This document shows, piece by piece, positions 34,737-44,706 of a DNA stretch of 64,000 bases (positions within the stretch are counted from its first letter, which is position 1; each line of letters opens with the position of its first letter). The DNA lies in NCBI RefSeq assembly GCF_001262505.1, contig NZ_KQ410734.1:1-64000 (forward strand), in the 5' to 3' direction. Below the pieces are notes generated by a model. The model saw nothing but the letters and a program-made list of their open reading frames with translations. It made no database searches and was not told where the DNA came from. Made by a program: the position numbers and the translations under genes. The stretch is from Shinella sp. SUS2 (GTDB lineage Bacteria; Pseudomonadota; Alphaproteobacteria; Rhizobiales; Rhizobiaceae).

Positions 34737-35927
34737 ATGAACGCAATCGTCACAGGTCTCGTCGTCCCGGACAACAGGCCGCAATCCGCGCCGGCCCCGG
34801 ATGTACGTGCGCCGACCGCTCACCATCCGCAGCCGAAGGGCGCGACGCAGAAGCGGCCGCGCCGGCGCAGCTATCTTGCCCTTGCCCGTTCGGCCGCCAT
34901 CGTCGTCGGCATCGGGCTTGCCACCGTCATTCCGCTCGGCTGGGGGCAATGGGTCGCGGGCTTCACGAACCAGTCTACGGACAATGCCTATCTCCGGGCG
35001 GACACGACGCCGATCAGCACGCAGATTTCCGGCCGTGTGCGCGGGGTCGCGGTGAGCGACTTCCAGGCGGTCCGGGCCGGCCAGCTGCTCGGCGAGATCG
35101 AGGCTTCGGAATATGACGCGAAGGTCAGCCGCGCGACGGCCTCGGTTACCGCTGCGGATGTCGCCATCCGCAATGTCGACAGTCGGATCGTGCTGCAACA
35201 CCGCACCATCGCCCAGGCCGATGCCGCTATCCTTGCAATCAGCGCCGATCGCGACCGGGCTGCGGGTGAGTACGGCCGGCAGACTGCCGCCGTCGAGGAC
35301 GGCTGGTCCACCAGCCAGCGCCTGGAGGACGCGCTTGCCGCAAATCGCCGCTTCGAGGCCCAGCTTGCGGAAAAACAGGCCGAAGCGGACGCGCAGCGCC
35401 AGCAGCTCAACGTGTTGGGCACGCAGCGGGAGCAGGCGCTGGCGGAGCTGGAGATCCGCAAGGCCGATCTCGCGCTCGCCCGTATCGAGCTCGGCCATAC
35501 CAGGATCGTTGCGCCCATCGATGGCGTCGTCAATGTCAGCAGTGTGCGCGCTGGCCAGTATGTTTCCGTCGGTACTCGCTTCATTTCCATTGTTCCGCTG
35601 CCCAAGGTTCATGTCGTGGCGAACTACAAGGAAACACAGCTCGGCAGGGTGCATGTCGGCCAGGCCGCGACGATCAAGGTCGATATGTTCCCGGGGCGGG
35701 AGCTGAAAGGCCGTGTGGAGCAGATTGCGCCCGCGACTGGTGCGGAATTCGCGCTGCTGCCGGCGGACAATGCAACCGGTAATTTCACCAAGGTCGCCCA
35801 GCGTATCGCCGTGCGGATTGCACTCGTCGATGTTCCGCAGGACCTGCGGAAGGCGCTGCGGCCGGGCATGTCGGTCCTGTCGACAATCCATACGGACACG
35901 GCGATCGACGATCCCGCGATCAAGTAG
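34737..35927 (+). CDS. HlyD/EmrA-family membrane fusion protein
   Basis: 396 residues. A cytoplasmic basic N-terminus, one membrane anchor (SYLALARSAAIVVGIGLATVIPLGW, about 45-70), then the membrane-fusion layout: SGRVRGVAVSDFQAVRAGQLLGEIE half-lipoyl motif, a long coiled-coil hairpin (about 110-235) and the second lipoyl half with IVAPIDGVVNVSSVRAGQYVSVG. It links the inner-membrane MFS pump (next gene) with an outer-membrane channel, exporting drugs or other toxic compounds. Confidence 0.92.
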   Translation: MNAIVTGLVVPDNRPQSAPAPDVRAPTAHHPQPKGATQKRPRRRSYLALARSAAIVVGIGLATVIPLGWGQWVAGFTNQSTDNAYLRADTTPISTQISGRVRGVAVSDFQAVRAGQLLGEIEASEYDAKVSRATASVTAADVAIRNVDSRIVLQHRTIAQADAAILAISADRDRAAGEYGRQTAAVEDGWSTSQRLEDALAANRRFEAQLAEKQAEADAQRQQLNVLGTQREQALAELEIRKADLALARIELGHTRIVAPIDGVVNVSSVRAGQYVSVGTRFISIVPLPKVHVVANYKETQLGRVHVGQAATIKVDMFPGRELKGRVEQIAPATGAEFALLPADNATGNFTKVAQRIAVRIALVDVPQDLRKALRPGMSVLSTIHTDTAIDDPAIK

Positions 35928-35943
35928 GTGGGAAGGACAGATC

Positions 35944-37512
35944 ATGACAGCGGCAACGGTTCCGGCCCTCCGGAAAGAATGGCCCGGCCTCAGGACGCTC
36001 GTCGGCATCGGCGCTGTCCTCCTCGGCACCTTCACATCGATCCTCAACGCGCGGCTGACCGACATCGGCCTTGCGGATATCCGCGGTGCCCTCGGCCTCA
36101 GCCTCGATGAGGCCTCGTGGATCACCACAGCCTATGTCGTCGCCGAGGTGGCGGCGATCCCAGCGGCAGTGTGGCTGCGCGGGATACTGTCGCCGACGCG
36201 CGGCGTCATCCTCGGCGCGGCATTGTTTTCCGTGTTTTCCCTCGCGGCACCGTTCAGCCCCGACCTTTCGATCCTGCTCAGCCTTCAGGCGCTGCGCGGG
36301 TTGAGTGCCGGTGTGCTGATCCCCATGGCCTATGCTGTGATCATGCGCCACTTGCCGCAGCACCAGCGGCTCTACGGCCTGTCGTTCTATGCGCTGGTTT
36401 CCGCCACCACGCCCAGCCTCTCGGTTTCGCTCGAAGCCTTCATTCTCGAACATCTCTCCTGGGAGTTCCTGTTCTGGCTCAACATCGTCCCGGGCGCACT
36501 GACGGTTTTTGCGGCCAGTTATGGCCTTGCCCACGACCCCGTCAAATACATGCGCTTTCGCAAGTTCGACGGCTTCGGGCTGCTTGCCCTGTCGCTCGGG
36601 CTGGCTGCGCTGGTGGCCGCCCTCGACCAGGGTAACCGGCTCGACTGGCTGCAATCCGGTCTCATCGTCGGCTTTCTGCTTGCCGGAGCGTTTCTCATCG
36701 GCGCGTTCTTCGTGCACGCCTTGCTACATTCGAACCCGGCCGTCAGTCCGCGGCTCCTGTGGCGGCGCAATATCGGCCTTGGCCTGATGATGATGTTCGC
36801 AAGCCGTATTGCCGTCATGTCCTCGGCCTTCATCGTTCCGCAGTATCTCATCCGCATCCAGGGCTATCGCGCGCTGGAAAGCAGTGACCTGTTCCTTGCT
36901 ACGGCAATCCCGCAATTGCTCCTCGCACCCGCGGTGGCCTGGCTCTGCTATCGGGTCGATCCGCGCAATCTGCTGGCGCTCGGCGGCATGCTGATGGGTG
37001 GGGGTTTGCTCCTGTCCGCCAACATTACCGGCCTGTGGGCCAGCGAGGAATTCCTCCTGCCGCTTCTGCTCCAGTCGGTCGGCGGGTCGCTCGTCGCGAT
37101 CCCCACCATGGTGCTGATCACCGAAGACATCACGTTGCAGGAGATCCCCTGGATCGCCTCGCTGGTGCATATCGTGCGCACGATCGGCAGCGCGATCGGC
37201 TTGGCGCTCGTGACGACCACGGTGCGGGTGCAGGAACAGGTCTATTCCAACCTGATCGGCCAGCATGTCGAAAGCGGTGATGTGGACGTGGCAGCGCGGA
37301 TCGAGACGCTGGCGCAAACAGTGTTGCCGCGGGCCGCCAATCCACAGGAAGCGGTCGGGCAGGCTACTGCCCTGCTTGCTCGTACCGTCCAGCGCGAGGC
37401 CTATGTGTTGAGCTACACAGACGCTTTTCTGCTGATCGGAGCGATCATGCTGCTTGCGACGGCCCTGTCGCTGGCCCTGCGCAAGACCCTCCTGCCCGGC
37501 CGGTTTCTCTGA
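35944..37512 (+). CDS. DHA2/EmrB-family MFS exporter
   Basis: 522 residues; ATG 35944 lies 17 bases after the fusion-protein stop. Fourteen membrane segments are expected. Seen motifs include ARLTDIGLADIRGALGLSLDEASWITTAYVVAEVAAIPAAVWL and LRGLSAGVLIPMAYAVIMRHLP (motif C area), typical of EmrB. Proton-driven export partner of the upstream EmrA-like protein. Substrate unknown. Confidence 0.93.
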   Translation: MTAATVPALRKEWPGLRTLVGIGAVLLGTFTSILNARLTDIGLADIRGALGLSLDEASWITTAYVVAEVAAIPAAVWLRGILSPTRGVILGAALFSVFSLAAPFSPDLSILLSLQALRGLSAGVLIPMAYAVIMRHLPQHQRLYGLSFYALVSATTPSLSVSLEAFILEHLSWEFLFWLNIVPGALTVFAASYGLAHDPVKYMRFRKFDGFGLLALSLGLAALVAALDQGNRLDWLQSGLIVGFLLAGAFLIGAFFVHALLHSNPAVSPRLLWRRNIGLGLMMMFASRIAVMSSAFIVPQYLIRIQGYRALESSDLFLATAIPQLLLAPAVAWLCYRVDPRNLLALGGMLMGGGLLLSANITGLWASEEFLLPLLLQSVGGSLVAIPTMVLITEDITLQEIPWIASLVHIVRTIGSAIGLALVTTTVRVQEQVYSNLIGQHVESGDVDVAARIETLAQTVLPRAANPQEAVGQATALLARTVQREAYVLSYTDAFLLIGAIMLLATALSLALRKTLLPGRFL

Positions 37513-37567
37513 TAGACCGGCAGGACGGCAGGCTGGATGGCCGCGGCGCGACAGAAGGGGTCCATCG

Positions 37568-38482
37568 ATGCTCGATCGCCTGACCGGCATGCAGGTCTTT
37601 GTACGCACGGCGCAACAGGGCAGCCTGTCGGCCGCGGCGCGTCAGCTGAAGATGTCGCCGGCCATGGCGACGAAACATGTCGATGCGCTGGAGGAACGGC
37701 TCGGAATCAAGCTCTTCCATCGCACCACGCGCAAGCTTTCGCTCAACGAGTCGGGACGGCAATATCTCGAATTCTGCCTGCGTATCCTGCCTGATATCGA
37801 GGAGACCGAGGCGGCCGTCTCCTCCCAGCGCATCGACGTCGTCGGTACGCTGCGCCTCAGCGCGCCGATCTCCTTCGGTGTGCGCTATATCGCCCCGCTC
37901 GTCCCTGAATTCAGCGCGATGTATCCCGGTGTTACCGTCGATCTCGGCCTGAACGACCGCTATGTCGATTTGATCGACGAAGGTTGGGACATGACGGTGC
38001 GTATCGGCCGGCTGGCCGACAGCCGGCTGATCGCCCGCCGGCTTGCGCCGACGAAGATGGTCGTTGCCGCGACGCCCGCCTATCTCGATGCGCATGGGCG
38101 GCCACGGCGCGTCGGCGACCTGCTCGACTACAATTGCCTCAGCTATTCGCTTTCCGATGCGACAGGTGCCCGGGAATGGATCTTCGGCACCCGCAACCAG
38201 CTGCGCGTGCCGATCCGGGGCAACTTCATCGCCAACAATGGCGATGCCCTTGTGGCGGCGGCGCTGAACGGGCAGGGCATCCTCTACGGTCCCGATTTCC
38301 TCATCGCCGACCACGTTGCGGCCGGGAGGCTGGAACTTCTGCCGCTCGACCAGCCAGCCTATGACATGGCCGGCATCTTCGCCGTCTACCCGCCGGACCG
38401 GCGCCCGCCGGCGAAGGTCCGGGCGATGGTGGACTTTCTCGCCGATGCCTTTGCCGGTGTTCCTGACTGGCAGGTCGATTGA
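37568..38482 (+). CDS. LysR-family regulator
   Basis: 304 residues from ATG 37568. N-terminal LDRLTGMQVFVRTAQQGSLSAAARQLKMSPAMATKHVDALEERLG and the effector domain of the DmlR/PA-type LysR branch. It follows the exporter genes by 55 bases and precedes the hydrolase at 38798 by 315 bases on the same strand; it could regulate either. Confidence 0.92.
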   Translation: MLDRLTGMQVFVRTAQQGSLSAAARQLKMSPAMATKHVDALEERLGIKLFHRTTRKLSLNESGRQYLEFCLRILPDIEETEAAVSSQRIDVVGTLRLSAPISFGVRYIAPLVPEFSAMYPGVTVDLGLNDRYVDLIDEGWDMTVRIGRLADSRLIARRLAPTKMVVAATPAYLDAHGRPRRVGDLLDYNCLSYSLSDATGAREWIFGTRNQLRVPIRGNFIANNGDALVAAALNGQGILYGPDFLIADHVAAGRLELLPLDQPAYDMAGIFAVYPPDRRPPAKVRAMVDFLADAFAGVPDWQVD

Positions 38483-38797
38483 GTACGTTTCGCACTCCTG
38501 GTGTTAAGTGATCCAACGGAACTGGGAATTATCGTTTCCAGAAGAAAGGCATAGGTTTCACTCATCGGAGGCGAGCAACGAAAACCTCAGGGTTTTCAAG
38601 CCTCAGCGGGATGGAACCTGCCGGTACGGGATGCCGGCACCGCCCGTTCTCCTTCGAAGACGTTCTCTCGCTGCAAACGGCAAGCCAGCCGCGTGCGGGG
38701 CCATCATTGTCCTGCAGCCGACAGGTATTGCCCGATTGCGGGGGAACTTGGAACCCACCGCCTGCACAGGCAGGCAGCCAAACCAGGAGTGAAGACC
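38483..38797. other. Gene-free interval with the hydrolase promoter region
   Basis: No convincing gene. The stretch contains CCGGTACGGGATGCCGG (38621-38637) and a CCTGCACAGGCAGG (38762-38775) dyad, and AGGAG before the hydrolase start. Nothing else can be supported. Confidence 0.4.
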
Positions 38798-39451
38798 ATG
38801 ACCAGTGAAGTCATCCGCAACCCGGCCGAAGACCACCTTCTGACCCCGCAGAACTCCGCCCTTGTCGTCATCGACTACCAGCCCGTCCAGGTGAACTCGA
38901 TCGCGTCGATGGATCGCCCGCTGATGGTGCGCAACATCGTTGCGACCGCCAAGGCCGGTGTCGCCTACAAGCTGCCGATCGTGCACACCACGGTCAATGT
39001 GAAGACCGGTCTCAACAAGCCGCCGATCTCGCAGCTGCAGGCGGTCCTTGCCGATTTCCCGACCTATGATCGCACGACGATCAACTCCTGGGAGGATATC
39101 GAGTTCCGCCAGGCCGTCGAGGCGACCGGCCGCAAGAAGCTGATCATGACAGCCCTGTGGACGGAAGCCTGCCTGGCTTTCCCGGCGCTCGATGCGCTGA
39201 AGGAAGGTTATGAGGTCTACGTGGTCGTCGATGCCGTTGGCGGCACCTCCGTCACGGCTCATGACGCGGCCCTGCGCCGTATCGAGCAGGCCGGCGGCAA
39301 GCTGATCTCCGTCGTCCAGCTGCTGTGTGAATTGCAGCGCGACTGGAAGCGGACCGAGACGGTTCCGGCCTTCCTCGACATCATGAAGGGCCTCGGCGGT
39401 ACCGCTGGCCTGCAATTCGAGTGGGATGCCGCAGAACGCGCACACGGCTAA
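38798..39451 (+). CDS. YcaC-like isochorismatase-fold hydrolase
   Basis: 217 residues, ATG 38798 with AGGAG upstream. Catalytic Asp26 in LVVIDYQPVQ and Cys125 in WTEACLAFPALDALKEGYEVYVV match the YcaC-type branch, whose substrates are unknown. Downstream GKLISVVQLLCELQRDWKR is also typical of YcaC homologues. It is followed by a strong hairpin terminator, so is monocistronic. Confidence 0.9.
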   Translation: MTSEVIRNPAEDHLLTPQNSALVVIDYQPVQVNSIASMDRPLMVRNIVATAKAGVAYKLPIVHTTVNVKTGLNKPPISQLQAVLADFPTYDRTTINSWEDIEFRQAVEATGRKKLIMTALWTEACLAFPALDALKEGYEVYVVVDAVGGTSVTAHDAALRRIEQAGGKLISVVQLLCELQRDWKRTETVPAFLDIMKGLGGTAGLQFEWDAAERAHG

Positions 39452-39463
39452 GGCTCGATAATG

Positions 39464-39488
39464 GGGAGACGCCCTTGCGGCGTCTCCC
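39464..39488 (+). terminator. Hairpin terminator after the YcaC-like gene
   Basis: Perfect 10-base stem (GGGAGACGCC with GGCGTCTCCC) and a 5-base loop, followed by TCTATGTTT. Placed between convergent genes. Confidence 0.75.
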
Positions 39489-39518
39489 TCTATGTTTGCG
39501 GTGCGGTGCGCCGCTTTC

Positions 39519-40619
39519 TCATTTCCAGCTTTGATAGTCCGCAGCCGTGCATCCAAAGGGTGCAGGGCCATCGGCGAAGCGTTTTTGCAGCTGGTCGCAG
39601 CCCCACTGGTTGAGGGCTTCCGGCAGCATGTTGTTGATGTCCATCCCCGGAGAATTGAACTGCGAGGGCGCGCTGGTCACGTACCAGAGCCAGTAACCGA
39701 AAATACCGACGATGATGAGCAGGATGACGAGGAGGAACAGGCCCAGCCTTCGCAGCAGCGACGGCCCTGTCTTCGCCGGAGCAAGGGATGGTGCTGCCTG
39801 CCGCCCGGCCTGTGTCGCCGCGGCATAGAGCGGCGCAAGGGCCTCCGCCCGTTCCTGCTGTGTCATCTCGATGCGCTCGAGCTTGTCGTCGAGCAGGACC
39901 GGCAGGAAGGTGTCGCCGTGCCAGACAGCCAGTGCGACTGCATTGCTGCCTGCGTCGCCGATGATGATCGGCTCCTGTCCGGCCTCGAAACGGGTGTAGG
40001 CCACGCGTTTGGTCTTCCGTTCGCTCACCTTGTCCGCATAGGTGATCGCGAGGCGGTTGTTCTTCTTGTCCATGCCGGTGATCTCGACCGGAATCGGGGT
40101 GAGGGGCGCTGGATGCTGCAACTGGCCGCGAACGCGCAGGATCCGGAAGAGAAGGTAGATCATCGCCAAGGCGCCGCCGCCGAGCAGAAGGGCAAAGACG
40201 GAAAGTGTGATGATCCTGTTCCACAGCATGTCGAGCCCGAGGGTGATCGTGGCGAGATCCGGCCGATCCGCAGAAATCACAAGGCCCGTCTCATAGTCGC
40301 CGCTGTGCATGTCGACGAACATCACCTCGACGTCCTTGTCATAGCGCTGACCGTCATGCTCGTAGGAAAGATCGACCTCGCAGGTGGTGAAGATGGCCTT
40401 GCGGGTCGTGCAACTGCCCTTGATGTCGCCGTTTTCGAGGATGAGCGGATTCTGGCTGATCGTGTAGTCGCGCAGAATGCCCGGAGCCTCCGTTACCACC
40501 ATGAAGACGGCGATTGCCAGGAGGATCGGCGTGGAGAAGTAGTAGGCGAGCGGCGTTGAAATCACCCCGCGCTTCAAGGCGAGGGGGCGGGCGGGAAGCT
40601 TGATTGTGGGAAATGTCAT
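39519..40619 (-). CDS. Membrane protein of unknown function (three membrane segments)
   Basis: 366 residues from ATG 40619. Layout: a membrane segment near 25-45 (FSTPILLAIAVFMVVTEAPGIL), an external domain with two cysteines (SCTTRKAIFTTCEVDLSYEHDGQRYDKDVEVMF, resembling DUF3592-type domains), a second membrane segment near 135-160, a cytoplasmic domain, and a third segment (LGLFLLVILLIIVGIFGYWLW) before a C-terminal tail with Cys-x-Cys-like spacing (WGCDQLQKRF...FGCTAADY). I do not recognise a named family. Divergent from the pentapeptide gene. Confidence 0.75.
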   Translation of the reverse strand: MTFPTIKLPARPLALKRGVISTPLAYYFSTPILLAIAVFMVVTEAPGILRDYTISQNPLILENGDIKGSCTTRKAIFTTCEVDLSYEHDGQRYDKDVEVMFVDMHSGDYETGLVISADRPDLATITLGLDMLWNRIITLSVFALLLGGGALAMIYLLFRILRVRGQLQHPAPLTPIPVEITGMDKKNNRLAITYADKVSERKTKRVAYTRFEAGQEPIIIGDAGSNAVALAVWHGDTFLPVLLDDKLERIEMTQQERAEALAPLYAAATQAGRQAAPSLAPAKTGPSLLRRLGLFLLVILLIIVGIFGYWLWYVTSAPSQFNSPGMDINNMLPEALNQWGCDQLQKRFADGPAPFGCTAADYQSWK

Positions 40620-40842
40620 GATCTGCCTGAAGGGATTGCATTTTTGGGAGGGCGAAGGGGAAACGGCGCAGGGCCGCCATAAATTCGCAGGGTAAATGGC
40701 GCAGTCCCCGTTCCGGGCATCAGGACCGTGGACAGACGGCATTGCGCGCCTCGTCTTTCCCGTCGCCATCCGGCATGATCCGAGCAAGCGCTTGCTTCGA
40801 GCGCAGGACAGGCACCCTCGATCAGATCGCAGATGGACGACC

Positions 40843-41463
40843 ATGGCTGAACGACGATACGGCGAAGCGGCACCGAAGACGGAGATCACCATTGCCGGGG
40901 CGGACTGGTATGGCCGGCAGATCGAACGCGAGCGCCACGCGAACACGCTGTTTGCCGATCTCGACCTCACCGAGGCGCAAAGTGAGGGCGCGGTCTTCGA
41001 CACATGCGTCTTTCGACGGGCCCGTTTCAATGCGTCCTCGCACCAGGCGAGCGCCTTCGTGAACTGTACTTTCCTGTCCTGCAAGTTCTTCGACAGTCGA
41101 TTCACGCAGTGCAAGTTCGTCGGCAGCATGTTCGATGGCTGCGAGTTTGATCAGATGCAGGTTTCGGGGGGTGACTGGTCCTTCGTCGGCCTGCCAGGCG
41201 CTGTGCTCGATCGGGCCTTCTTCGCGGACGTTCGCCTGCGGGAGGCGGATCTCACGGGTGCCTCCTGCAAGGCCGGCTCGCTGCGGGACGTCGATCTCTC
41301 CGGCGCGTGGCTGCATGGCGTGGATTTTTCCGCCTGCGATCTCAGGGGAAGCGACCTCAGTGCGATCGAACCGGAAAACGTTCGCCTCAAGGAGGCGATC
41401 ATCACGATCGACCAGACGATCGTCATCGCCGAGGCCCTGGGTCTCGATGTCCGGCGGAAGTGA
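40843..41463 (+). CDS. Pentapeptide-repeat protein resembling Qnr
   Basis: 206 residues from ATG 40843. The middle shows repeated A(D/N)LxX / CxF blocks (ACCTF, CKFFDS, CKFVGS, CEFDQM, then ADLTGA, VDLSGA, VDFSAC, DLRGSDLS). Two five-residue solenoid runs are split by GGDWSFVGLPGAVLDRAF, as in Qnr proteins, and the C-terminus ends with a helix-like tail (ITIDQTIVIAEALGLDVRRK) resembling the Qnr dimer helix. Size fits Qnr (about 218). Qnr proteins mimic DNA and protect gyrase, but that is only a possibility here. Confidence 0.85.
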   Translation: MAERRYGEAAPKTEITIAGADWYGRQIERERHANTLFADLDLTEAQSEGAVFDTCVFRRARFNASSHQASAFVNCTFLSCKFFDSRFTQCKFVGSMFDGCEFDQMQVSGGDWSFVGLPGAVLDRAFFADVRLREADLTGASCKAGSLRDVDLSGAWLHGVDFSACDLRGSDLSAIEPENVRLKEAIITIDQTIVIAEALGLDVRRK

Positions 41464-41496
41464 GCGCGATCCGATTTCGGTTTTGCAGCGATGATC

Positions 41497-43149
41497 CTAG
41501 TTCGTGATCTGCACCTTTACCCGGCCGAAATCACCCCGATCGAGATCGGTTTTGTCGATGGTGAGCACGAGATCGTAGGTATCGCCCCAGATCCAGTTCA
41601 TCAGACGGCTGGTGGGCAGTTGCAGCAGCGTTACGTCCTGTCCCATTGCGAATTCGTGGACATAGCCGTCTGGCACGTCGCGCATTGATCCCATTTCGCG
41701 CTGCGCATCGTGGGCCACCTGTTTCTCGACCCTTGTCCGCCACGCCGGCGGAAGCGCAGCAGGATCGGCGGCGTAGAGGAAGGTTGCATGATGCTGCGCA
41801 AGCGTCGCCCAGCTTGTCAGCCAGCAGGCGGCGGCTTCCGGCGGGCACCGGGTGGGGAAGGCGCTCGTCGGCCGTGCGTCATTTCCGTCCGGAATCGTGA
41901 TCTCCGCGAGTGATGTGATCAGGTCGTCGATCAATGCTTCCAGGCGAGATCCGGACGCGATCTCGCGTTCTGCCGCCGCCCGAAGCGCTCCGGCGTGCGA
42001 AAGGCAGGCGTCCCACTCCGCCATGCTTCGCGCGGATCGGGCTTTCTCGTCCTCCGCCCACTTTCGTGCTGTGTTGGGATTGTCGAAGCGCTCGGGCTGG
42101 GTGGCAAGCTGATCCAGCGTCTTTGCCGCCTTGTCGAGGTTCCTTCGCCGGCGCCCGGCCATCTCGCGGGCGTGGGCCGTGGCTGCATCGAGCATGAGAA
42201 GCGTGCTTGCGGCGTCGAATGGCTTCCAGCCGGGTTCGTTCAGGTCAAAACCCGTGTGGTATCGAAGGAAGCGTGGATCGCTCTCGTCGTCGGAACCGGG
42301 TTTCGTCCGCACCCGCGGGTCTTGCACCGCCGAGGGAACCCGGACCACGGCAACCGGCCATTTCGGAACGTCCTTTCGCACCAGCGATGTCCAGTCCGTG
42401 CCGGGAACCTCATGCAGCGACAACCACTCGAACTCGATCGGGAAAGGCGGCTCCGCCGGTGCGCCGTAGGATCGAGTGTGAAGAATCCTCGCGGCAAGAT
42501 AGCCGTTCTCGTAGCCGAGGAAGAAGGAAAGCCAGCCGTTGCGTGGCCCCGCGCCGCCCCAGAGGTCGGCGGGAAGGGCGGCGCAGTCGATCTGCGCCAG
42601 GAACGCCGCCGGTTTACCGCCGAGGATCGGCCAGGAGGTGCCTTCGGGCAGCGACGGGTTGCCGCCGAACCAGCTGTGCGGCGGCCCATCCGGAGGGATC
42701 GGCACCAGAGGCACGAGCCGCACGAAGGGGCTTGGCCGTTCATTGGCCTTGAGCATCTCGTGTTCCTGCGCGACTTGCCCGACGACTCCCTCGAGAATAT
42801 TGGCCAGCAGCTGCCTGTCCTGCGGACGCAGGTCGGATTTGGGTGCTCGATCGACCATGCGCTGCATGCGCGCCGGTTTGATGGTGACCGGTTCCGGGTG
42901 AACGGCTCGGCCGGCCTGTAGGGCGCGCAAGCAGACGGCGGCCGGCAGGAGGAGTGTCAGGAAGGCCAGCAAGGCCAGGGTGTTGGTGTGGCCGAGCCAG
43001 GATACGAGGCCGGTCCGGATGACCGTATCGATGCCGGTGACAGCGCGGGGAACCTTTTCGGTGAAACTCGCAAGGAAGCCGGTGGCGACATGGAGCGTAA
43101 GCAAGGCCATGAAGGCGAAAAGGACAAAAGCACGCGCCACCGATTTCAT
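41497..43149 (-). CDS. DUF1963-domain protein with N-terminal membrane anchor
   Basis: 550 residues. Two N-terminal membrane segments (FVLFAFMALLTLHVATGFLASF and TNTLALLAFLTLLLPAAVCL) then a large cytoplasmic part with the DUF1963/YwqG motif SWFGGNPSLPEGTSWP...AAFLAQIDCAALP, which is common in immunity-like or maintenance proteins. Followed by a C-terminal YwqG-like half (MLLQLPTSRLMNWIWGDTYDLVLTI). Function unknown. ATG 43149 is the only good start. Confidence 0.8.
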   Translation of the reverse strand: MKSVARAFVLFAFMALLTLHVATGFLASFTEKVPRAVTGIDTVIRTGLVSWLGHTNTLALLAFLTLLLPAAVCLRALQAGRAVHPEPVTIKPARMQRMVDRAPKSDLRPQDRQLLANILEGVVGQVAQEHEMLKANERPSPFVRLVPLVPIPPDGPPHSWFGGNPSLPEGTSWPILGGKPAAFLAQIDCAALPADLWGGAGPRNGWLSFFLGYENGYLAARILHTRSYGAPAEPPFPIEFEWLSLHEVPGTDWTSLVRKDVPKWPVAVVRVPSAVQDPRVRTKPGSDDESDPRFLRYHTGFDLNEPGWKPFDAASTLLMLDAATAHAREMAGRRRRNLDKAAKTLDQLATQPERFDNPNTARKWAEDEKARSARSMAEWDACLSHAGALRAAAEREIASGSRLEALIDDLITSLAEITIPDGNDARPTSAFPTRCPPEAAACWLTSWATLAQHHATFLYAADPAALPPAWRTRVEKQVAHDAQREMGSMRDVPDGYVHEFAMGQDVTLLQLPTSRLMNWIWGDTYDLVLTIDKTDLDRGDFGRVKVQITN

Positions 43150-43399
43150 CGCCGCCCCCGCTGGATGGATGCCGCGGCAATCCTAGGGAAGAGGTCTTCA
43201 CAAGCCGTCAATTTTTGCGCGTATGGGTGTTGCTCGTTGCCTGACGCTTCTGCCGCTAGGGCAGCGAAAGAACCGCCCGGCATTGCGCCCGCCGCTAGCG
43301 GATTTTGCAGGCCGGTAATTTCACCGAGAGTCGCACGTTCCGCAAGCGAAACATGCTATTGGGCAGGGTGATCGTTTCCATTTTCCGCAAGGCCTGTTC

Positions 43400-44605
43400 T
43401 TGATCAGCTTTCGCGAACGCATCCTCCTCTATGCTCTCCTGACCTCGTTGACCTCCCTCAGCATTGACGCGCTGTTGCCCGGGTTGCGGGAGATCGGGGC
43501 GGATGTCGGGCAGGCGCCCCCGCTTTCCACCCAGCACATCGTCTCGCTGTTCATTTTCGGCATGGCCTTCGGCGAGCTGCTGCTCGGGCCGGTCTCCGAT
43601 GCGATCGGGCGGAAGAAGGCGCTGCTACTGGGCCTCTGCGTCTACGGGGCCGGGACCGTTGTCGCCATGCAGGCGGGCTCGCTGGACATGGTGATCCTGG
43701 GCCGGTTCCTGCAGGGCATCGGTGTCGCCGGTCCGAAGATCGCCACGCGCGCGATGATCCGTGACCAGTTCGCGGGGGAGGCTATGGCGCGCGTCATGTC
43801 CTTCATGTTCACCCTCTTCATTCTCGTGCCGATGCTCGCCCCTGCTCTGGCACAGGGCCTGATCGCTCTCGGCGGCTGGCGCAGCGTTTTTGGCGCCTAT
43901 CTGGTGATCGCCGGTCTGCTCGGCCTCTGGCTCGCCGTTCGTCAACCGGAAACCCTGCCGGTGGCACGGCGCATCCCGTTTCGGCCGGGCTTGCTGGTCT
44001 TGAACAGCCGTCGCATCCTGTCCAGCCGACGGGTGGTGCTGCTGATCATCGCGACCGGGATCGTCTTCGGGGCGCAGCTCCTCTATCTCAGCACGGCGAC
44101 CGACCTGTTCTTCGATGCCTATGGGATCGGGCAGGCCTTCCCGCTCTATTTCGCCGGGCTGGCCGCCGGGGTGGGGCTCGCGTCCTTCGTCAATGCCAGG
44201 CTCCTGCACCGCTATGGCATGGATAGAATGGCGCGCGCCGGTTTTGCGGGGCTTTCTGCGGCCGGTTTCCTGATGGCGATCGCATGCATATTCTGGGGCG
44301 GTCGCCCGCCGCTTTCCATGCTGATGGTGCTCGGGTTTGGAGCTTTCTTCGCCATCGGGGTGCTCTTCGGCAACCTGAATGCTATGGCCATGCGTCCCCT
44401 CGGGCAGGTGGCGGGCCTTGGTGCGTCGCTGATCGCATCGGGATCAAGCCTTGTTGCCACGCTCTTCGCCGTCGGCATGGGCCGATTTTATGACGGCACA
44501 GCCCTCTCCCTGTCCGTGGGGTTCTGCATCGCCGGTCTCGGTGCGCTTCTTCTGGCGGAACTGGCCGCCCGCGGCGAGGCCGCGCCGATCGAGCCGTTTC
44601 GCTAG
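43400..44605 (+). CDS. Bcr/CflA-family MFS drug exporter
   Basis: 401 residues from a TTG; twelve membrane segments. Motif A is GPVSDAIGRKKALLLG, and ISFRERILLYALLTSLTSLSIDALLPGLREIGAD is the Bcr/CflA opening (DALLPALP-like). Antiporter for drugs or sulfonamide-like compounds. It stands alone between the DUF1963 gene (divergent) and the ChrB-like gene. Confidence 0.9.
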   Translation: MISFRERILLYALLTSLTSLSIDALLPGLREIGADVGQAPPLSTQHIVSLFIFGMAFGELLLGPVSDAIGRKKALLLGLCVYGAGTVVAMQAGSLDMVILGRFLQGIGVAGPKIATRAMIRDQFAGEAMARVMSFMFTLFILVPMLAPALAQGLIALGGWRSVFGAYLVIAGLLGLWLAVRQPETLPVARRIPFRPGLLVLNSRRILSSRRVVLLIIATGIVFGAQLLYLSTATDLFFDAYGIGQAFPLYFAGLAAGVGLASFVNARLLHRYGMDRMARAGFAGLSAAGFLMAIACIFWGGRPPLSMLMVLGFGAFFAIGVLFGNLNAMAMRPLGQVAGLGASLIASGSSLVATLFAVGMGRFYDGTALSLSVGFCIAGLGALLLAELAARGEAAPIEPFR

Positions 44606-44706
44606 GCCGGGACCGCGTCGGTTTCCTGTTTTGGGGAGGTGGATGATGAAGCCATACCCCTGTCGCAGCAGTTGATTTGTTACGATGGTTACATTAAAGA
44701 GAAGCC

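Noticed and set aside
38508-38792. 94-codon plus-strand frame before the YcaC-like gene
   Set aside because: Atypical composition, no binding site and no family resemblance.
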